Assembly (NCBI GenBank): GCA_050179685.1
Contig: JBFXEW010000006.1
Coordinates: forward strand, 62,001 to 126,000
Reading direction: 5' to 3'
DNA: 64,000 nt
DNA from: GWE2-40-63 sp050179685
GTDB taxonomy: Bacteria; Bacteroidota; Bacteroidia; Bacteroidales; SZUA-534
The notes under the pieces: model-generated
Seen by the model: only the letters and a program-made list of their open reading frames with translations
Databases searched by the model: none
What the model was told of the DNA's origin: nothing
Made by a program: the position numbers and the translations under genes
In this document: piece by piece, positions 60,233 to 64,000 of the stretch
Numbering within the stretch: position 1 is the stretch's first letter
Layout of the letters: each line of letters opens with the position of its first letter

Positions 60233-61506
60233 TATTTAATAAAATCGAATCCACAATAGTCAACCAGTACATCGGGTATTTTAATACCATCGGGTGTTTG
60301 GTTGTTTTCGAGCAAGGCAGCCACAATTCGAGGAAGCGCCAAGGCACTGCCGTTTAAGGTGTGAGCCAGTTGTGGCTTCTTCAGTTGTTCGTCTTTGTAT
60401 CGTAACTTTAATCGGTTTGCCTGATACGATTCAAAATTGGATACCGAACTTACTTCAAGCCATTTTTGCTGAGCCGCTGCATACACCTCAAAATCGTAGG
60501 TTAATGCCGAGGTAAAACTCATGTCGCCACCACATAAGCGCAGAATACGGTAAGGCAAGCCCAGTTTTTGAACCAAAGTCTCAACATGTTTTACCATGTA
60601 TTCAAGCATTTCGTACGATTTATCGGGATGCTCCAGTGCCACAATTTCTACCTTATCGAATTGGTGCAGGCGATTTAATCCGCGCACATCTTTTCCGTAG
60701 CTACCGGCTTCGCGGCGGAAACAAGCGCTATAAGCCGTGTTTTTCACCGGAAAATCGTTGCTGTTTAGAATCACGTCGCGGTATAGGTTGGTTACCGGAA
60801 CCTCAGCAGTAGGAATCAGGTAAAGGTTATCGATACCTACATGATACATTTGTCCTTCTTTATCAGGCAACTGTCCGGTTCCAAAACCAGAAGCTTCGTT
60901 TACCACCAGGGGAGGCATAATTTCCTGGAACCCGGCTTTTTGATTTTCGTCTAAAAAGAAGTTTATAAGAGCACGTTGCAGGCGAGAGCCTTTGCCTTTA
61001 TAAACAGGAAAGCCGGCTCCGGTAATTTTAACGCCCAGTTCAAAGTCGATAATGTCGTAATCTTTGGCCAAATCCCAATGGGGCTTAACATTGGCCGCCA
61101 TAACAGGAATTTCGCCACCTTCGCGAACAATCACATTATCTTCGGCTCCTTTTCCTTTAGGAACCGATGCGTGTGGTAAATTGGGAATCTGAACCAGAAG
61201 TTGATGCAGGGCTTCTTCAATTTCGCTTAAACGGGTACTCAATAATTTAACCTCGTCTTTTAGCGAAGTGCTTTTATCTTTTGCTGCATTAGCTGCGCTG
61301 GTGTCACCGCTTTTAAACAGCTGACCTATTTCCTTCGATATCGAGTTTATCTGGGCAAGCAGGTCGTCTTGCTCTTTTTGAGTGCGTTTCCGTTCTTCGT
61401 CTTTCGATAGAATTTCTGAAACAAGTTCCTTCGCATCAAAGTTTTTTACCAACAGACGATCAATAACATCCTGGGTGTTTTCTTGAATATATTTTAGCGT
61501 AAGCAT
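60232..61506 (-). CDS. serS: Seryl-tRNA synthetase
   Basis: 424 residues. N-terminal two-helix coiled coil (~30-100) that reads the long variable arm of tRNA-Ser, then the class II core with motif 2 (AYSACFRREAGSYGKDVRGLNRLHQFDKVE) and motif 3 (LNGSALALPRIVAALLENNQ). The TAEVPVTNLYRD motif that binds serine is present. Complete and of normal length. Confidence 0.97.
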   Translation of the reverse strand: MLTLKYIQENTQDVIDRLLVKNFDAKELVSEILSKDEERKRTQKEQDDLLAQINSISKEIGQLFKSGDTSAANAAKDKSTSLKDEVKLLSTRLSEIEEALHQLLVQIPNLPHASVPKGKGAEDNVIVREGGEIPVMAANVKPHWDLAKDYDIIDFELGVKITGAGFPVYKGKGSRLQRALINFFLDENQKAGFQEIMPPLVVNEASGFGTGQLPDKEGQMYHVGIDNLYLIPTAEVPVTNLYRDVILNSNDFPVKNTAYSACFRREAGSYGKDVRGLNRLHQFDKVEIVALEHPDKSYEMLEYMVKHVETLVQKLGLPYRILRLCGGDMSFTSALTYDFEVYAAAQQKWLEVSSVSNFESYQANRLKLRYKDEQLKKPQLAHTLNGSALALPRIVAALLENNQTPDGIKIPDVLVDYCGFDFIK

Positions 61507-61529
61507 ACGGTAGATTTTTGGTAAAAATA

Positions 61530-61566
61530 AAAAAATCTCCTGATAAGCTTATCAGGAGACTTTTTA
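61530..61566 (-). terminator. Terminator of rplU-rpmA
   Basis: TCTCCTGATAAG/CTTATCAGGAGA is a 24-bp perfect palindrome (61536-61559), followed on the minus strand by a T-run (from 61535 down). It closes the L21-L27 transcript before serS. Confidence 0.9.
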
Positions 61567-61588
61567 AAATATTGGAAAATAAATATTT

Positions 61589-61846
61589 CTATGCTTCAGG
61601 AAAAACAGAAACATAAGAGCGATCGTCTTTTTTCTTTCTGAATTGTACGGTGCCATCAATTAAGGAAAACAAGGTGTGGTCTTTACCAATACCTACGTTT
61701 TCGCCTGGGTGATGTTGTGTACCACGTTGACGTACCAGAATGTTTCCGGCAATTGCTTTTTGTCCTCCGTATATTTTTACCCCTAGTCGTTTACTTTCTG
61801 AGTCACGACCGTTACGGGAGCTACCCATTCCTTTTTTATGTGCCAT
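61589..61846 (-). CDS. rpmA: 50S ribosomal protein L27
   Basis: 85 residues. N-terminus MAHKKGMGSSRNGRDSESKRLGVKIYGGQ, the conserved tail-like start that reaches the peptidyl-transferase centre, and GNILVRQRGTQHHPGENVGIGKDHTLF. It starts directly MAHKKG without the cleavable N-terminal extension of Firmicute L27. Downstream of rplU by 20 nt. Confidence 0.98.
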   Translation of the reverse strand: MAHKKGMGSSRNGRDSESKRLGVKIYGGQKAIAGNILVRQRGTQHHPGENVGIGKDHTLFSLIDGTVQFRKKKDDRSYVSVFPEA

Positions 61847-61866
61847 TTCTTAAATTGTTTTTTGGA

Positions 61867-62178
61867 TTAAGCAGTAATTTTTTCAATCTCAATTTGTGTA
61901 TATTGCTGACGGTGACCGTTCATTTTTTGGTAACCTTTTCTTCTTTTCTTTTTGAAAACAAGCACTTTGTCACCTTTAACGTGGGTCAATACTTTAGCAG
62001 ATACTTTAGCTCCTTCAACAACTGGTTTTCCAACCGTTACTTTACCTTCGTTGTCAACAAGCAAAACTCTATCAAAATCAACGGTTGAACCTTCTTCAGC
62101 ATCCATTAAGTTTACATAAACTTTTGCTTTTTCTTCAACCTTAAGTTGTTGTCCTCCTATTTCTACTATTGCGTACAT
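61867..62178 (-). CDS. rplU: 50S ribosomal protein L21
   Basis: 103 residues: MYAIVEIGGQQLKVEEKAKVYV ... VLVFKKKRRKGYQKMNGHRQQYTQIEIEKI, the complete L21 signature. First gene of the rplU-rpmA pair; a consensus promoter lies 38 nt upstream of its ATG. Confidence 0.98.
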   Translation of the reverse strand: MYAIVEIGGQQLKVEEKAKVYVNLMDAEEGSTVDFDRVLLVDNEGKVTVGKPVVEGAKVSAKVLTHVKGDKVLVFKKKRRKGYQKMNGHRQQYTQIEIEKITA

Positions 62179-62216
62179 CGCTCCAAATATTATTGTGTTT
62201 AAAAACTTTCGGACTG

Positions 62217-62247
62217 CAAAAGTATAAAAGTTTCATTTATCTACAAA
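62217..62247 (-). promoter_or_regulatory. Promoter of rplU-rpmA
   Basis: On the minus strand TTTG (62247-62244), 19 nt, TACTTTTG (62224-62217): exact Bacteroidetes consensus. The expected leader of ~30 nt shows no hairpin. Confidence 0.8.
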
Positions 62248-62423
62248 TAATTGTCTTAAGAATTTTAGGTTTCTTTAAAAAATTGTTTTCATAATCAGTT
62301 TATTAACTGGAAAAGCTGCATAAACGCTAAGTTTATATCCTAATTAGGCCTCCAAAATAATTTGGCATTCTTTTTTAAACCTATGAGATATTCATATATT
62401 TGTTAACCATAATTAAACAACAA

Positions 62424-63008
62424 ATGGCGAAAATACGATTAAAGGTACTGGGGCTTTCGTACAGCCAAACCCAAACAGGGGCTTATGCTTTGGTATTGGC
62501 TGAAGAAAAAGGGGAACGCCGGATTCCCATAATTATTGGAGGCTTCGAGGCTCAGGCCATTGCAATTGAATTGGAAGCTTTAAAACCACCCCGGCCACTT
62601 ACTCACGATTTGTTTGTGAATTTTGCCCTGGCTTTTAAAATTGAGATTCTTGAGGTTACCATACACCGTCTTGAGGAAGGAATTTTTTATTCAGAGTTGC
62701 TTTGCGATAATGGCGCCAGCCGAATTAAAATAGATGCGCGTACTTCGGATGCTGTAGCGCTTGCCATTCGTTTTGGATGCCCCATTTATACTACCAGCGA
62801 TATATTGGATAAAGCCGGTATAATTCTACCGGTAGAGGAGCGAATCCGTACCGATAAAGGAGAAAAAGCAGGCAAAACAGAAGTGAATTATGGTAAATAT
62901 GCCCAATATTCGTTGCAGGAATTAAACGAAATGTTGGAGAAAGCCGTTGCTAACGAAGATTACGAAGAAGCATCTGATATTCGTGACGAAATTAAGCGGC
63001 GAAAGTAG
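62424..63008 (+). CDS. Bifunctional nuclease family protein (DUF151) with UvrB/C motif
   Basis: 194 residues from the ATG at 62424 (MAKIRLKVLGLSYS); an in-frame start 24 nt up lies over a -7 box TATATTTG (62395-62402). The first ~140 residues match the DUF151/BFN family (RIPIIIGGFEAQAIAIELEALKPPRPLTHDLF, DARTSDAVALAIRFGCPIY), and residues ~155-192 (LQELNEMLEKAVANEDYEEASDIRDEIKRR) are a UVR motif, the UvrB-UvrC interaction helix pair. The domain pair is common in Bacteroidetes. Nuclease activity is known from a few plant members only; the role here is unclear, perhaps linked to DNA repair. Confidence 0.9.
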   Translation: MAKIRLKVLGLSYSQTQTGAYALVLAEEKGERRIPIIIGGFEAQAIAIELEALKPPRPLTHDLFVNFALAFKIEILEVTIHRLEEGIFYSELLCDNGASRIKIDARTSDAVALAIRFGCPIYTTSDILDKAGIILPVEERIRTDKGEKAGKTEVNYGKYAQYSLQELNEMLEKAVANEDYEEASDIRDEIKRRK

Positions 63009-63190
63009 CTGGCCGCGCATTAGCAATTATTCCTTTAATATAATAAATACAGGGGACGTATTACCCGAAAAAATAGCAGATACAGAATAAAAATTCCTGT
63101 ATTTGACAGATTTTATTACCAACCTTATTTTTTTTATTAGTTTTACAGCCTTCTAATTTTTGATGTTTTACTACGATATAATAAAATGAT

Positions 63191-64000
63191 ATGGGGATAA
63201 AAACTCGATTAATCCTGATGAACTTTTTACAGTTCTTCATTTGGGGAGCATGGTTAATAACCATTGGTAATTACTGGTTTGAAACCAAGCATTGGACTTC
63301 TACTGATTTTGGAATTATTTTCTCAACCATGGGAATTGCCTCCTTGTTTATGCCCGCTTTGGCAGGTATGATTGCCGATAAATGGATAAACGCCGAAAAA
63401 CTTTATGCCATTTTGCACATACTCGGGAGTATTTGTATGTTTCTGATTCCGCAAATTAACGATTCTACGGTATTCTTTTGGGGAATATTAGCCGCCATGG
63501 TTTTTTACATGCCCACCATAGCCTTAACCAATTCGGTTGCTTACACCGCGCTAAAAAATTACAACTATGATGTGGTTAAAGCTTTTCCGCCCATCAGGGT
63601 TTTTGGTACCATCGGTTTTATTGCTGCCATGTGGGTGGTAAACCTAACCGGAAATAAGAGCTCCGAAAACATGTTTTATATCTCGGCTATTACCTCACTA
63701 ATACTAGGATTGTATGCGTTTACGCTGCCCAAGTGTCCTCCGTTAGCTCAGGATTCCGGTAAAAAAGATCTGGTTGAAGTATTGGGATTAAATGCCTTTA
63801 CTCTTTTTAAGGAGAAGAAAATGGCCCTATTTTTCATTTTTTCGATGTTTTTGGGAGCCGCACTTCAACTTACCAATGCATACGGCGATGTGTTTCTGAG
63901 TGATTTTGCCAAAATACCTCAGTATATGGATTCTTTTGTGGTAAAATATTCTACCATAATTATGTCCATCTCGCAGATGTCGGAAACCTTGTTTATTTTG
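63191..64000 (+). CDS. Nucleoside permease-like MFS transporter (3' truncated by window)
   Basis: The frame is open from ATG 63191 to the last base, 270 codons, with no stop. It begins MGIKTRLILMNFLQFFIWGA and continues WLITIGNYWFETKHW, the start pattern of the NupG/XapB nucleoside:H+ symporter branch of MFS. At least six to seven membrane helices are visible, plus the R-x-F-G-x-x-G-F loop (IRVFGTIGFIAAMWVV) between helices 4 and 5. The second half lies beyond the window. Nucleoside uptake is inferred from the family. Confidence 0.88.
   Translation, partial: MGIKTRLILMNFLQFFIWGAWLITIGNYWFETKHWTSTDFGIIFSTMGIASLFMPALAGMIADKWINAEKLYAILHILGSICMFLIPQINDSTVFFWGILAAMVFYMPTIALTNSVAYTALKNYNYDVVKAFPPIRVFGTIGFIAAMWVVNLTGNKSSENMFYISAITSLILGLYAFTLPKCPPLAQDSGKKDLVEVLGLNAFTLFKEKKMALFFIFSMFLGAALQLTNAYGDVFLSDFAKIPQYMDSFVVKYSTIIMSISQMSETLFIL

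Noticed and set aside
60096..60347. 83-residue minus-strand ORF between serS and ruvC
   Set aside because: It overlaps the 3' end of serS in another frame and includes the serS terminator and a hairpin.

Overview
The window looks like a chromosomal segment of a Bacteroidota bacterium, most likely a marine or sediment Marinilabiliales/Prolixibacteraceae-type organism (the order-level guess is inference). The evidence is a type IX secretion (T9SS) substrate paired with a PorP/SprF protein, a second secreted protein with a T9SS type-A sorting tail, DUF4296/DUF3098/DUF4834 small proteins, archaeal-type single-chain GlyRS, low GC, weak Shine-Dalgarno sites, and many promoters of the Bacteroidetes type (TTTG, 17-19 nt, TAnnTTTG).

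Layout. 1-7.2 kb: 3' end of a T9SS type-B substrate, PorP/SprF, a DUF4296 lipoprotein, ruvB, queG, an outer-membrane barrel and a SulP transporter. 7.3-17.2 kb (minus strand): a methionine cluster read metY, metX, hom, metH, metF. It is headed by a Bacteroidetes promoter, a SAM riboswitch and an unlisted 38-codon ORF, and is interrupted by a GxxExxY gene bounded by 98-bp direct repeats. 17.4-18.1 kb: a degenerate satellite with an almost exact 41-nt period. 18.3-24.5 kb: a secreted protein, a MORN/YwqK-like protein, a toxin-antitoxin locus with a dead PIN toxin, cysS and asnS. 24.6-32.3 kb: rpoN, a PAP2-like membrane protein, rnr, a TetR regulator with a clear palindromic operator, lpxD and an HD phosphohydrolase. 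32.4-41.3 kb: rimP-nusA-infB, then ftsX, DUF3098, uppP, truB, queA. 41.4-48.5 kb: a lamin-tail/OB-fold secreted protein, a second satellite of exactly 21-nt period, a decayed repeat region, zupT, two secreted unknowns and glyS. 48.7-58.7 kb: a large membrane-anchored unknown, an MntP-like protein, DUF4834, tRNA-Leu(CAA) preceded by 101-bp tandem repeats carrying tRNA 5' stubs, dCMP deaminase, an S41 protease, ahcY, a Rieske-like lipoprotein, two small unknowns, greA and a HIT protein. 58.8-64 kb: a ParE-type toxin-antitoxin pair, ruvC, serS, rpmA/rplU, a bifunctional-nuclease-family protein and the 5' part of a nucleoside-permease-like MFS gene running off the end.

Functional links. metY, metX, hom, metH and metF make methionine from aspartate semialdehyde by direct sulfhydrylation and folate-dependent methylation; ahcY, 40 kb away, recycles S-adenosylhomocysteine to homocysteine. 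queA and queG are consecutive late steps of queuosine synthesis. rimP, nusA, infB, truB, greA, four aminoacyl-tRNA synthetases, rplU/rpmA and rnr make much of the rest a translation/transcription housekeeping region.

No complete phage, integron, CRISPR-Cas or secretion-effector island is visible. The unexplained signals are mostly non-coding: two phase-locked tandem arrays (41 nt and 21 nt), the tRNA-Leu upstream repeats, the repeat-bounded GxxExxY cassette, the small ORF between the SAM riboswitch and metY, and terminator-like hairpins in the leaders of greA and rimP-nusA.
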